This document shows positions 7,714 through 14,499 of a DNA stretch of 39,193 bases, in pieces. Source of the DNA: Gammaproteobacteria bacterium (GTDB lineage: Bacteria > Pseudomonadota > Gammaproteobacteria > SZUA-229); NCBI GenBank assembly GCA_030148865.1, contig JASBSR010000017.1:1-39193 (forward strand), read 5' to 3'. The translations under genes were made by a program, and so were the position numbers. How positions within the stretch are numbered: the first letter of the stretch is position 1; each line of letters starts with the position of its first letter. The notes beneath the pieces were generated by a model. It made no database searches. It was given only the letters and a program-made list of their open reading frames with translations, and was not told where the DNA came from.

Positions 7714-9077
7714 ACCGCTGTCTCCAGTGACAGTAGATGTCCTGGATTTAACAGATTCTGCGGGTCCCAGGCTTGTTTGGCGGCGAGGAAAGCTGGGTTG
7801 TACCAGCGACTGTCTTCGTCGAGATAATGCGTGTGTGGATTGGCGATCCGCATGCCAATCGATTCACAATATTCAATGATCTCCCAGAGCTGATCGCGAT
7901 CCTGAAAGCGGACAATACTCAGCCCGCCGGGCGACACCTGGCCACGGTTTTTTAGAAATTCGATATGCAGATGAATTTGATCACCGAACTTTTGCTTACG
8001 TAGCGCTATCTGTTCGTGCAGGCGCTCGCGATCGAAGGCATCCTGCAAATAGGTTAGCTGTGGGTCAGCTTTCATCGCCCACAAGGTGGTGTGGTTCCAG
8101 GTGAAATCGGAAATTTGAAAACCGCGTTCGCCATCTGTTGGCGGCGGCTGATAAAAACTGGTCGTGGCCCTGAGCGAGGCGAGGTAATGTGCAAGTCCGG
8201 CCGGTGCCAGATCTGTCATCAGAAATAGCACACTTTTTCCTTCCGGGCAGGCATTGCGTTTGACCAGGGCTTTGAAATAAGAGGGGATGGGAGATTCCAT
8301 AACGCTGCACAGCCGCTTGCGCAAGGAATCATCATAAGCCAGCTGTTCACCGGCAAAGACCGCCGATTCGATATCATCGAATGCCAGAATGTACTGGTGC
8401 CATTCGGTACGCGGTGCAAGTGCAAAATCCACTTCAGTAACAAAGGCTGTGAGGCCGCAGTTATGCAATATCTTGACTAATTCTTCTGGTGTATCGAGCA
8501 GGATTTCCTGAGGTTCTTCTTCAATCGTCAAAATTTTGGCTGATCGGATATTGCCGGGCTCGGATAGCAGTCCCCAGTGTATTGAACCTACACCGCCCGA
8601 GCCGCCGGTGATAAAACCCGCAGCGCTGGCTGTGATGACGGTGCTGGGATACATTCGCAATTCGCCGCCGACTTCACGAGCAGCTTTTTCAACCTGCCAG
8701 AGCCCGATTCCGCCTTCGACCAGCGCATGCTCGGCATCTACCTCGATAAGGCGATTCATCCGACGAGTGTTCACCAGAATGCCGTCCGCCAGTGGCACGC
8801 CCTGCCCGTAGTTCCCCGTACCTGCGCCGCGAGGCGTGATCGGAATACGATTTTTCACCGCCAGCTGGATGATCGCTTTGAGCTGCTGCTGGTTTTCTGG
8901 ACGTACGATGACTTCGGCGGTTTTGTTATCCAGCTGAGGGATCAGCACCGGTGAGAAGTAGTAACAATCACGCGAGCCTGACACCAGCGATTTTGTATCA
9001 GTGCTTATATTCTCAGTACCCACGATTGCAGCGAGTTTATCGATGACTTCATTACTAATCATGGAAGCAGTGCTCAT
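7710..9077 (-). CDS. FAD-linked oxidase (PCMH-type flavoprotein, GlcD-like)
   Basis: This is a flavoprotein of about 455 residues with an N-terminal PCMH FAD-binding domain (VRPENQQQLKAIIQLA, TPRGAGTGNYGQGVPLADG, AGFITGGSGGVGSIHWG) and an FAD-oxidase C-terminal domain ending NLLNPGHLL. It resembles glycolate/lactate oxidase-type enzymes, which oxidise hydroxy acids, but the substrate here is unknown. The open frame extends to 9209, but a sigma-54 promoter match (9102-9117) and a RutR-like box (9202-9217) lie inside that extension, so I take ATG 9077 (MSTASMISNEV); ATG 9062 is an alternative. Neither has a good ribosome binding site. It is the first gene of the six-gene operon, so oxidation may be the entry reaction. 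Confidence 0.8.
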   Translation of the reverse strand: MSTASMISNEVIDKLAAIVGTENISTDTKSLVSGSRDCYYFSPVLIPQLDNKTAEVIVRPENQQQLKAIIQLAVKNRIPITPRGAGTGNYGQGVPLADGILVNTRRMNRLIEVDAEHALVEGGIGLWQVEKAAREVGGELRMYPSTVITASAAGFITGGSGGVGSIHWGLLSEPGNIRSAKILTIEEEPQEILLDTPEELVKILHNCGLTAFVTEVDFALAPRTEWHQYILAFDDIESAVFAGEQLAYDDSLRKRLCSVMESPIPSYFKALVKRNACPEGKSVLFLMTDLAPAGLAHYLASLRATTSFYQPPPTDGERGFQISDFTWNHTTLWAMKADPQLTYLQDAFDRERLHEQIALRKQKFGDQIHLHIEFLKNRGQVSPGGLSIVRFQDRDQLWEIIEYCESIGMRIANPHTHYLDEDSRWYNPAFLAAKQAWDPQNLLNPGHLLSLETAV

Positions 9078-9101
9078 GTGTTTCAGTTCAACACTGAGTT
9101 C

Positions 9102-9117
9102 TGCAATATATATGCCA
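9102..9117 (-). promoter_or_regulatory. Sigma-54 promoter of the oxidase-to-atzE operon
   Basis: On the minus strand the sequence reads TGGCAT-ATATA-TTGCA, differing from the sigma-54 consensus TGGCAC-N5-TTGC(A/T) at one position, with GG and GC 10 bases apart. It predicts transcription from about 9091, a very short leader before ATG 9077. Confidence 0.65.
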
Positions 9118-9180
9118 TCGCAGTGGTGCAGTGCTGTGACTGGCGTGGTGTAGACAGCAGAATGTAGTCGAGATTGCCGC

Positions 9181-9197
9181 GCACCACTATGATGCGT
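9181..9197. promoter_or_regulatory. NtrC-like enhancer site
   Basis: CGCACCACTATGATGCG, starting in the GCACCACTAT block at 9181 with C at 9180, closely follows the NtrC consensus TGCACC-N5-GGTGCA in spacing and half-sites. It lies about 100 bp upstream of both the minus-strand start (about 9091) and the plus-strand start (about 9302), the usual enhancer distance. Called by eye. Confidence 0.5.
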
Positions 9198-9201
9198 AAA
9201 G

Positions 9202-9217
9202 CTGACCAATCGGTCAG
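9202..9217. promoter_or_regulatory. RutR-like operator
   Basis: CTGACCAATCGGTCAG is a perfect inverted repeat of CTGACC with a 4-nt spacer. The E. coli RutR consensus is TTGACCA-N2-TGGTCAA, so this keeps TGACCA and GGTCA at the same spacing. A RutR-like TetR protein is encoded at 19257-19925. It stands 4-5 bp from the NtrC-like site in the middle of the divergent gap. Confidence 0.6.
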
Positions 9218-9275
9218 TTATGGTGCCGAAAGGTGGATGTCATGGCTGGAAAGCCGCTGGTATGCGGGGTTTATC

Positions 9276-9291
9276 TGGTACCAATGTTGCA
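9276..9291 (+). promoter_or_regulatory. Sigma-54 promoter of the Tat-deaminase operon
   Basis: TGGTAC-CAATG-TTGCA matches the sigma-54 -24/-12 consensus at all but one position with correct spacing. The predicted start is near 9302, 36 nt before the ATG at 9338. Confidence 0.65.
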
Positions 9292-9337
9292 TAGTACCTG
9301 GGGATTGTTAGCAGGGCCGGTGGGTTAGATTCTCTGA

Positions 9338-9991
9338 ATGAACAATAACGTGCACAACGAACAGCCAGGCCGCTATTCGCGTAGAGAAATATTTCGTCGT
9401 TTTCTGGCTGGAAGTATGGCTTCAGCGCTGACTGTAATTGCAGGCAGAAGTATTGCCGAGGACAAACCGAGAGAAAACATGCAGATCGATAAAGGTGAAT
9501 CAGTGCTGGGTGTTGATCCAACACCGGAACAAATGCAGCGGCATCTTCTCGCGGCGAACGAAGTCGCAAGACAGACCATGCATCAGGGGCACCATCCGTT
9601 CGCTGCCATCCTGATTGCCGCTGATAATGAAACCGTGCTCATGACCCAGGGCAATATCAATACGGTGAATCATGCTGAGTCGACACTGGCGCGACTGGCA
9701 GCAGAAAAATACACAGCAGAATTCTTGTGGGGTTGCACGCTTTACACTACGGTGGAGCCCTGTGCTATGTGTGCGGGTACCCAATACTGGGCGAACATAG
9801 GCCGTCTTGTCTATGGAATGTCAGAGCGCCAGCTACTCGACTTCACCGGCGCAAATTCAGAGAACCCTACCATGGACATACCAAGTCGCTACGTTTTTGC
9901 CCACAGTCAAAAATCCATCAAAGTCTGGGGCCCGGTGGAATCGGTGCTCGAACCGATAGCCAAACTACATCAATATTTCTGGAACAAGTAG
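9338..9991 (+). CDS. Tat-exported nucleoside/guanine deaminase (CDA fold)
   Basis: This 217-residue protein begins with a twin-arginine signal (SRREIFRRFL at 14-23, then a hydrophobic stretch ending near ASALTVIAGRSIA). The mature part is a cytidine-deaminase-fold enzyme: His112 and Glu114 in NHAES, Cys142 and Cys145 in PCAMC, the zinc ligands and proton shuttle seen in guanine deaminase GuaD and tRNA adenosine deaminases. The C-terminal half (YGMSERQLLDFTG, PLEPIAK-like VLEPIAKLHQYFW) fits the purine/guanine deaminase branch. Export by Tat is unusual for this cytoplasmic family and implies that the zinc enzyme is folded before transport and acts in the periplasm. No clear ribosome binding site precedes ATG 9338. 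It is followed by an exported nucleosidase on the same strand, suggesting a joint role in extracytoplasmic purine processing. Confidence 0.82.
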   Translation: MNNNVHNEQPGRYSRREIFRRFLAGSMASALTVIAGRSIAEDKPRENMQIDKGESVLGVDPTPEQMQRHLLAANEVARQTMHQGHHPFAAILIAADNETVLMTQGNINTVNHAESTLARLAAEKYTAEFLWGCTLYTTVEPCAMCAGTQYWANIGRLVYGMSERQLLDFTGANSENPTMDIPSRYVFAHSQKSIKVWGPVESVLEPIAKLHQYFWNK

Positions 9992-10084
9992 CTTTCCGTA
10001 AAGCAGTGGCTTTTGGTCTACATCAGCAAGAAACATTTTATCAGTGCGAATAATGCTGAGTACCACGCATTATCCGGAGCAGAA

Positions 10085-11059
10085 ATGAGAGTAATGGGCA
10101 TTATTAAACCAGCCGGTCTGGTTCTGGTATTTCTGCTGCTACATTCCGCTACGTTGAATGCAGCCGTGGCTATCGTTGCTGCCTACAAACCAGAGATCGC
10201 TGCACTGAAACACAGCCTGATCGAAAAAGGCGCTGTATTTGACAGGCAGGAGCAGAGCAAAGGTGTTACTTATATTCTCGGGTCGTTTCATCAGCAGGAT
10301 ATCGTGCTTTTTGTTACTGGAATGAGTGTGGTCAACGCTGCCATGAGCATGCAAATGGCGATTGACCGCTACCCGATCGAATCTATTTTGTATGCTGGTA
10401 TTGCCGGTGGTGTGAACCCGGTCTGGGAACCAGGTGATGTAGTGGTAGCCGAGCGCTGGTATTACCATGATGAATCCGCCTATTTCAATCCCGACCCTGA
10501 GCATCAGGGTCAATATGTCATGGCTGATTATTTTGTCAAAGAATGGCAATTACATAAACAACGCCATAATGAAGACCCTGCTTACCCGATGTATAGCAAT
10601 TTCGGCATGGTTTTTCCTGATGCAGTTTTGATTAGCAAACAGGGGATGAGAGAACCTGAACCGGTGCATTATTTTAAAGCAGATGAGCGTTTGCTAAAGC
10701 TTGCCAGAAAGGCGGTCACGGCGTTGCCGCCACTGGCTGTTTCTGCACAGCGCAACGCGCAGTTACATATTGGTGGCAACGGTGTGACTGGTTCGGTATT
10801 TCTTGATAATCGAGACTGTCGCAACTGGGTAAGACGCGTATGGAATGCTGAAATTACTGAAATTACTGAAATGGAATCGGCCGCTGTTGGCCAGGTGGCA
10901 ACGGTGAACGAGGTGCCATGACTGGTGATTCGTGGTGTCAGCGATCTGGCGGGTGGTCAGAAAGGCAAGAGCGAAGAAAACATTTATGATAATATCGCTT
11001 CGCTAAACGCAGCGGCATTGCTGGTAAAAATACTCGAACTGATGCCCGCAAAGCAATAA
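10085..11059 (+). pseudogene. Exported MTAN/purine nucleosidase-like protein with in-frame TGA
   Basis: This is a nucleoside-phosphorylase/MTAN-fold protein. The start ATG at 10085 follows GGAG with a 5-nt spacer and gives a Sec signal (MRVMGIIKPAGLVLVFLLLH, cleavage near TLNA). Recognisable parts are AIVAAYKPEIAAL, VTGMSVVNAAMS, ILYAGIAGGVNP and ITEMESAAVGQVA, the last carrying the ribose-binding Met-Glu. At 10919-10921 the frame meets TGA, after ESAAVGQVATVNEVP, but the family sequence continues in the same frame as LVIRGVSDLAGGQKG and reaches TAA at 11057-11059. The TGA therefore replaces one codon, plausibly TGG (Trp). Termination there would drop the Asp of RGVSD, the catalytic acid, so the product is probably inactive. 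Sequencing error, a recent nonsense mutation or readthrough are the options. Confidence 0.8.
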
Positions 11060-11071
11060 GGTAAAAATGGT

Positions 11072-12256
11072 TTATTGTGCCGTGTTGTTTACTGGTTTGA
11101 ATACCGGTATCAGAACAAGCATAAACACCGCGCTGGAAAGTGTAATCCATAAAAGCACGTCAGGGTTATTGCTAATATCTTTAAGCCAGCCGATGACAAA
11201 TGGAAAAGGGGCGCACAATGTGCTGCCAACACCCAGAGCAAACATCGTTAGTGTGGCAGTCTCGCTGGGGTTGTTGCCATACATGTGCGGCAGTGTCATG
11301 GCAACAGGAAAGCTTACCCCCAGTCCTAGCCCGCATAATAATGGAAATGCCAATGACCACTCGGGTCCGGCAAATATCGCAATGCTGATACCACAAATGG
11401 TCAGGCCGGCCGCAAGCAGCAGTAGAAGCCGTTTGTTCCAGTGGTCACGGGCAAACATGATTAATAAGAAGGCTGCGATGGCCTGATTGAAAACAAAAAC
11501 GCCCAGCATATTTGCTGCGTGCTGTTTATCAGAATTGATGCTATAAAAATAGTTTGGCAACCAGGCGAGCAGAGATATATAGATAATGCCTGAACTGACA
11601 AAATACATAACGATAAGCCAGGTCATTTTTTTAAAATGCAGGTGTTTCATCGATGGTGTGGGCTGGTGTGGTGGCGCTGACTTATGGGGCCGTATATCGG
11701 CTTTAAACGATGCCACCCAGATGAATGTGCTGCAGCATATGATCATACCAAAGATAAACAATGACCAGTGCCAGTCACCGAAGCGGGTAGCCAGGTTATG
11801 TGTTTCTATCGCGGCCAGGCTGGAGCCAAAATGCATGCAAAGAATCATGAGTGCTACCATCTGCATGCTGTGATTGGGGAAGTGGTGCTTAATCACGGCC
11901 TGTAAGGCAGGTTGAGTTATGGCAATTCCGACGCCCACCAGGCTGACAAGCAAATACAGTCTGAAAAGACTGCCCGCCACCAGTGGCGTTGAAATTAATA
12001 CGCACATAAGGCCCAGGCCGATGGCGGCAATCTGTTCTGAATTATATTTCTTTAATAAAAACGGCAGAGAAAAGCTGAAAATACCTGCGCATAGCTGCGG
12101 CAGGGCCGCGAGCATGCCAAATTCACCAAAGCTGGTGCCAAGGCTGTTCTGGGTCTCAAGTTGCAGTGGGCTGATGCTGGTGTAAATAATTCGCAGTGTT
12201 AAAGATGCCATCATAATAGCGATGATGGACAGGATCATTCGGTATTGCAGGCTCAT
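11072..12256 (-). CDS. MFS transporter (CynX/NimT-like)
   Basis: This is a major-facilitator protein of about 394 residues with around 12 hydrophobic helices (MILSIIAIMMASLTLRII, LLVSLVGVGIAITQPALQAV, LLLLLAAGLTICGISIAIFAG, SLAFPLLCGLGLGVSFPVAM). The layout, with a short central basic loop (FKADIRPHKSAPPHQ), resembles cyanate/nitroimidazole-type CynX/NimT members. I choose ATG 12256, which overlaps the stop of the upstream amidohydrolase in an ATGA quartet; the open frame continues further up but would lie inside that gene. Co-transcription suggests that it moves the substrate or product of that amidohydrolase. Its stop faces the nucleosidase gene 12 bp away. Confidence 0.8.
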   Translation of the reverse strand: MSLQYRMILSIIAIMMASLTLRIIYTSISPLQLETQNSLGTSFGEFGMLAALPQLCAGIFSFSLPFLLKKYNSEQIAAIGLGLMCVLISTPLVAGSLFRLYLLVSLVGVGIAITQPALQAVIKHHFPNHSMQMVALMILCMHFGSSLAAIETHNLATRFGDWHWSLFIFGMIICCSTFIWVASFKADIRPHKSAPPHQPTPSMKHLHFKKMTWLIVMYFVSSGIIYISLLAWLPNYFYSINSDKQHAANMLGVFVFNQAIAAFLLIMFARDHWNKRLLLLLAAGLTICGISIAIFAGPEWSLAFPLLCGLGLGVSFPVAMTLPHMYGNNPSETATLTMFALGVGSTLCAPFPFVIGWLKDISNNPDVLLWITLSSAVFMLVLIPVFKPVNNTAQ

Positions 12257-13611
12257 GCGAGTTCTCGCACTGCCTGCGCACAATCAGCCTTAAGTTTGTC
12301 TCTGTCCAGACCCGGAATACTGCCTTGCTGAATAATGGGCTTTCCATTACAGAACAAGGTGTCTACGCTGGCGTCACCGCAGGCAACCGGAGAATATTTC
12401 GGTTCGTGCATCCCGTAGTTGGCGAGCTTGTCCAGTGAAAACAGGGTGAAGTCAGCGACACCGCCAGGCTGGATCAGCCCCATATTCTGATAACCCAGTA
12501 TGCGTGCGCCGTTAACGGTTCCCCAGCCAATGACACGTTCCAGCGTGATATCTTTTGCGTTTCTGGTTGCGGCTCTTTGCATGAGCCAGCTTAATCGCAG
12601 TTCTGACAGCATATGCGCAGCTTCATTCGAGGCTGCGCCATCGACGCCGATGGATATTGGTACACCAGCATCATCCATATCTTTAATGCGCGCAATCCCG
12701 GATGCCAGACGTCCATTCGACGATGGACAGTGGCTGACACCAGTGCCGGTGTCGGCCACAATTTTGATCTCCTGATCAGTTAGATGCACCATGTGCGCAT
12801 ACCAGACATCATTGCCCACCCAGTCGTATTTTGCGACAAACTCCAGGGGCAGGCACTGATGCGTGGCGAGACAATATTCAACATAGTTTTCGGTTTCAGA
12901 CAAATGGCTATGCATACGTAGCTGCAGACTGCGAGCAAAGCCGGCGAGTTCGCGCAGCATTCCAGGATCGAGCGAGAAGGTGGGTGTGTTAGGTGCTACG
13001 ACAATTTTGCTCATGGCATCGTATGTGGTCTGATGATACAGGCCAGTAAGACGTTCGATGTCACGCATGTAAAAATCCATGGTCTCGGGTACGGTATTCT
13101 TGTTGGGGTATTCCATGTCACGATCAGTTCGTAGCTGTCCGCCGCGGCATAATACCAGCCGTATTCCCAGCTGTCCGGCTTCCTCGAAAAGTATGTCACC
13201 CAGTTCCGGGTTGCTGTCCTGATAATAGATGTAATGATGATCGGCGCAGACCGTGGTGCCTGATAACATTAGCTCCGCCAGGCCCAGCCTGACACCTGCA
13301 CGTAAATGCTGTTCATTGACTCGTGATACTCTGGGAAAGGTGACATGATTGAGCCAGTCAAACAGGCGATGATTGATACTAACATCGAGTCCTTTGAGTA
13401 CACTCTGAAATAGATGGTGGTGGGTATTCACGAAGCCGGGCATTAATACTTTATCGCTGCCATCAATGATGGTTTCATTTTCTCGCGGCTGCAGATCACT
13501 GCCTATTTCTGAAATAATGTGTCCTGAGACCCGCAGATGTATGCCCTGCGGGTAGCTGTGCGCGCCTGAAGCATCGGTGACCGAATGGATGTTGTTTATA
13601 AAATAGGACAT
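12253..13611 (-). CDS. AtzB/8-oxoguanine deaminase-family amidohydrolase
   Basis: This 452-residue metal-dependent amidohydrolase belongs to the AtzB/TrzN/8-oxoguanine deaminase group. The motif GFVNTHHHLFQSVLKG (metal His64 and His66), then MHSHLSETENYVEYC, AHMVHLTDQE, VSHCPSSNGRLASG and GVDGAASNEA give the complete metal and catalytic set. It is a paralogue of the enzyme at 17847-19202, but differs in the residues after the HHH motif and in the loop preceding the SHL motif. It therefore probably deaminates a related amino-purine, pyrimidine or pterin rather than 8-oxoguanine itself. It heads a two-gene operon with the MFS transporter, expressed from a sigma-54 promoter match (13666-13681). 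Confidence 0.8.
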   Translation of the reverse strand: MSYFINNIHSVTDASGAHSYPQGIHLRVSGHIISEIGSDLQPRENETIIDGSDKVLMPGFVNTHHHLFQSVLKGLDVSINHRLFDWLNHVTFPRVSRVNEQHLRAGVRLGLAELMLSGTTVCADHHYIYYQDSNPELGDILFEEAGQLGIRLVLCRGGQLRTDRDMEYPNKNTVPETMDFYMRDIERLTGLYHQTTYDAMSKIVVAPNTPTFSLDPGMLRELAGFARSLQLRMHSHLSETENYVEYCLATHQCLPLEFVAKYDWVGNDVWYAHMVHLTDQEIKIVADTGTGVSHCPSSNGRLASGIARIKDMDDAGVPISIGVDGAASNEAAHMLSELRLSWLMQRAATRNAKDITLERVIGWGTVNGARILGYQNMGLIQPGGVADFTLFSLDKLANYGMHEPKYSPVACGDASVDTLFCNGKPIIQQGSIPGLDRDKLKADCAQAVRELA

Positions 13612-13665
13612 GGTTTGGTATCTGTCAGAATTTTGTCAATCGAATGAATACTTAAGTAAACAGTC

Positions 13666-13681
13666 AGCAATATACGAGCCA
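13666..13681 (-). promoter_or_regulatory. Sigma-54 promoter of amidohydrolase-MFS operon
   Basis: On the minus strand the sequence is TGGCTC-GTATA-TTGCT, one mismatch from the consensus TGGCAC-N5-TTGC(A/T) with exact spacing. The predicted start near 13655 leaves a leader of about 44 nt before ATG 13611. Confidence 0.65.
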
Positions 13682-13751
13682 TAATTGTTTGCCACATTGC
13701 ATTGATATTTTGCATAGTACACTGATCTATAAGTGATTTTATATAAAAGTT

Positions 13752-13770
13752 TTGCACTGCAATAGTGCAA
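13752..13770. promoter_or_regulatory. NtrC-like enhancer site
   Basis: TTGCACTGCAATAGTGCAA is a perfect 7-bp inverted repeat with a 5-nt spacer. Its TGCAC-N7-GTGCA core has the same geometry as NtrC sites (TGCACC-N5-GGTGCA). It is about 106 bp from the minus-strand start (about 13655) and about 115 bp from the plus-strand start (about 13876), so one site could serve both promoters. A further TGCACT half-site occurs at 13783. Confidence 0.6.
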
Positions 13771-13792
13771 TCCTGACTGGGCTGCACTTAAA

Positions 13793-13808
13793 TTGACCTT
13801 TCGATCAG
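13793..13808. promoter_or_regulatory. RutR-like operator (imperfect)
   Basis: TTGACCTTTCGATCAG keeps the TTGACC half-site, the 4-nt spacer and a one-mismatch second half (GATCAG for GGTCAG or GGTCAA). It lies 22 bp from the NtrC-like palindrome, repeating the arrangement at 9181-9217. TTGACC could also be a sigma-70 -35 box, with TAAAGA 17 nt further on. Confidence 0.4.
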
Positions 13809-13849
13809 TATTTCGTAAAGACGAATCTTATTCAGCGGGGATTCAATTC

Positions 13850-13865
13850 TGGCACGAACTATGTA
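13850..13865 (+). promoter_or_regulatory. Candidate sigma-54 promoter of DUF2165-oxygenase operon
   Basis: TGGCACG-AACT-ATGTA has a perfect -24 element, but the -12 element reads ATGT in place of TTGC (GT instead of GC), so it is weaker than the other sites. The predicted start near 13876 lies 23 nt before ATG 13899. Confidence 0.45.
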
Positions 13866-13898
13866 AGATATACGAGCGTGATAATCAGGTAGCTCGAT

Positions 13899-14393
13899 AT
13901 GTACTTACGTCAATGCAAGGCTTTGCTGGTGTTGTTAATTGGTGTTTTCGCCACTCTGGTGGCGCTGAATAATATGACCGACTACGGCTCTAATTTTCAG
14001 TTTGTGCAGCACGTGCTGAGCATGGACACCACTTTCGAAGGTAACCAGTTACGCTGGCGGGCTTTTCACCAGCCCTGGTTGCATCATCTGGCATATGCCG
14101 TGATTATGGCTAGTGAGACTGCGGTGGCTATTTTGTGCAGCTATGGTGCCTGGGTGTTGTGGGGTCAACGTCACACAGAAGCGGCAGTGTTCAATAAGAG
14201 TAAAGCGATCGCGACCTATGGCCTGGTGCTGGGTATTGTTTTATGGTTTGGCGGCTTTATGACTGTAGGTGCTGAGTGGTTTCTAATGTGGCAATCGCCT
14301 TCGTGGAATGGTCAGCAGCCAGCGTTCAGATTTATCGTTGTTATTTTCGCTACTTTAATTTTTTTACATCAGCAGGAGCCGGTTAAAGAATAA
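13899..14393 (+). CDS. DUF2165 small integral membrane protein
   Basis: This is a 164-residue protein with four predicted membrane helices: residues about 8-25 (ALLVLLIGVFATLVALN), 67-92 (AYAVIMASETAVAILCSYGA), 103-125 (TYGLVLGIVLWFGGFMTV) and 143-156 (FIVVIFATLIFL). The motifs NNMTDYGSNFQFVQHVLSMD and GAEWFLMWQSPSWNGQQ are those of the DUF2165 family, whose function is not known. It precedes the oxygenase on the same strand by about 100 bp and shares its promoter region with the divergent amidohydrolase. A membrane role linked to nucleobase uptake or oxidation is only a guess from neighbourhood. Confidence 0.8.
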   Translation: MYLRQCKALLVLLIGVFATLVALNNMTDYGSNFQFVQHVLSMDTTFEGNQLRWRAFHQPWLHHLAYAVIMASETAVAILCSYGAWVLWGQRHTEAAVFNKSKAIATYGLVLGIVLWFGGFMTVGAEWFLMWQSPSWNGQQPAFRFIVVIFATLIFLHQQEPVKE

Positions 14394-14425
14394 TTACTGA
14401 CTTTATAACTTCGGAGTAGAAGCAG

Positions 14426-14484
14426 TCAGGCTGTTGCCAGGTCATTGCTCCTTTAATGAAACGCCGGGTGTGAACCTGGCCTGA
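14426..14484 (+). repeat. Interrupted inverted repeat in the DUF2165-oxygenase gap
   Basis: GCCAGGT (14436-14442) pairs with ACCTGGC (14474-14480), and flanking TCAGG (14426-14430) can pair with the CCTGA that follows, leaving a bulge of about 5 nt. The enclosed 31 nt include a small CATT/AATG hairpin. The structure ends 16 nt before the oxygenase ATG and overlaps the approach to its ribosome binding site. It could be an RNA control element or an mRNA-stabilising structure; I do not recognise a known riboswitch. Confidence 0.4.
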
Positions 14485-14499
14485 TTTGGAGAGCATTTT

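Noticed and set aside
9078..9209. N-terminal extension of the flavin oxidase
   Set aside because: It would span the sigma-54 match and the RutR-like box and has no similarity to the family N-terminus.
10919..10921. TGA as a selenocysteine codon
   Set aside because: The position is not a catalytic Cys position in the MTAN family, no SECIS-like hairpin was noticed directly after it, and no selenocysteine genes are in view.
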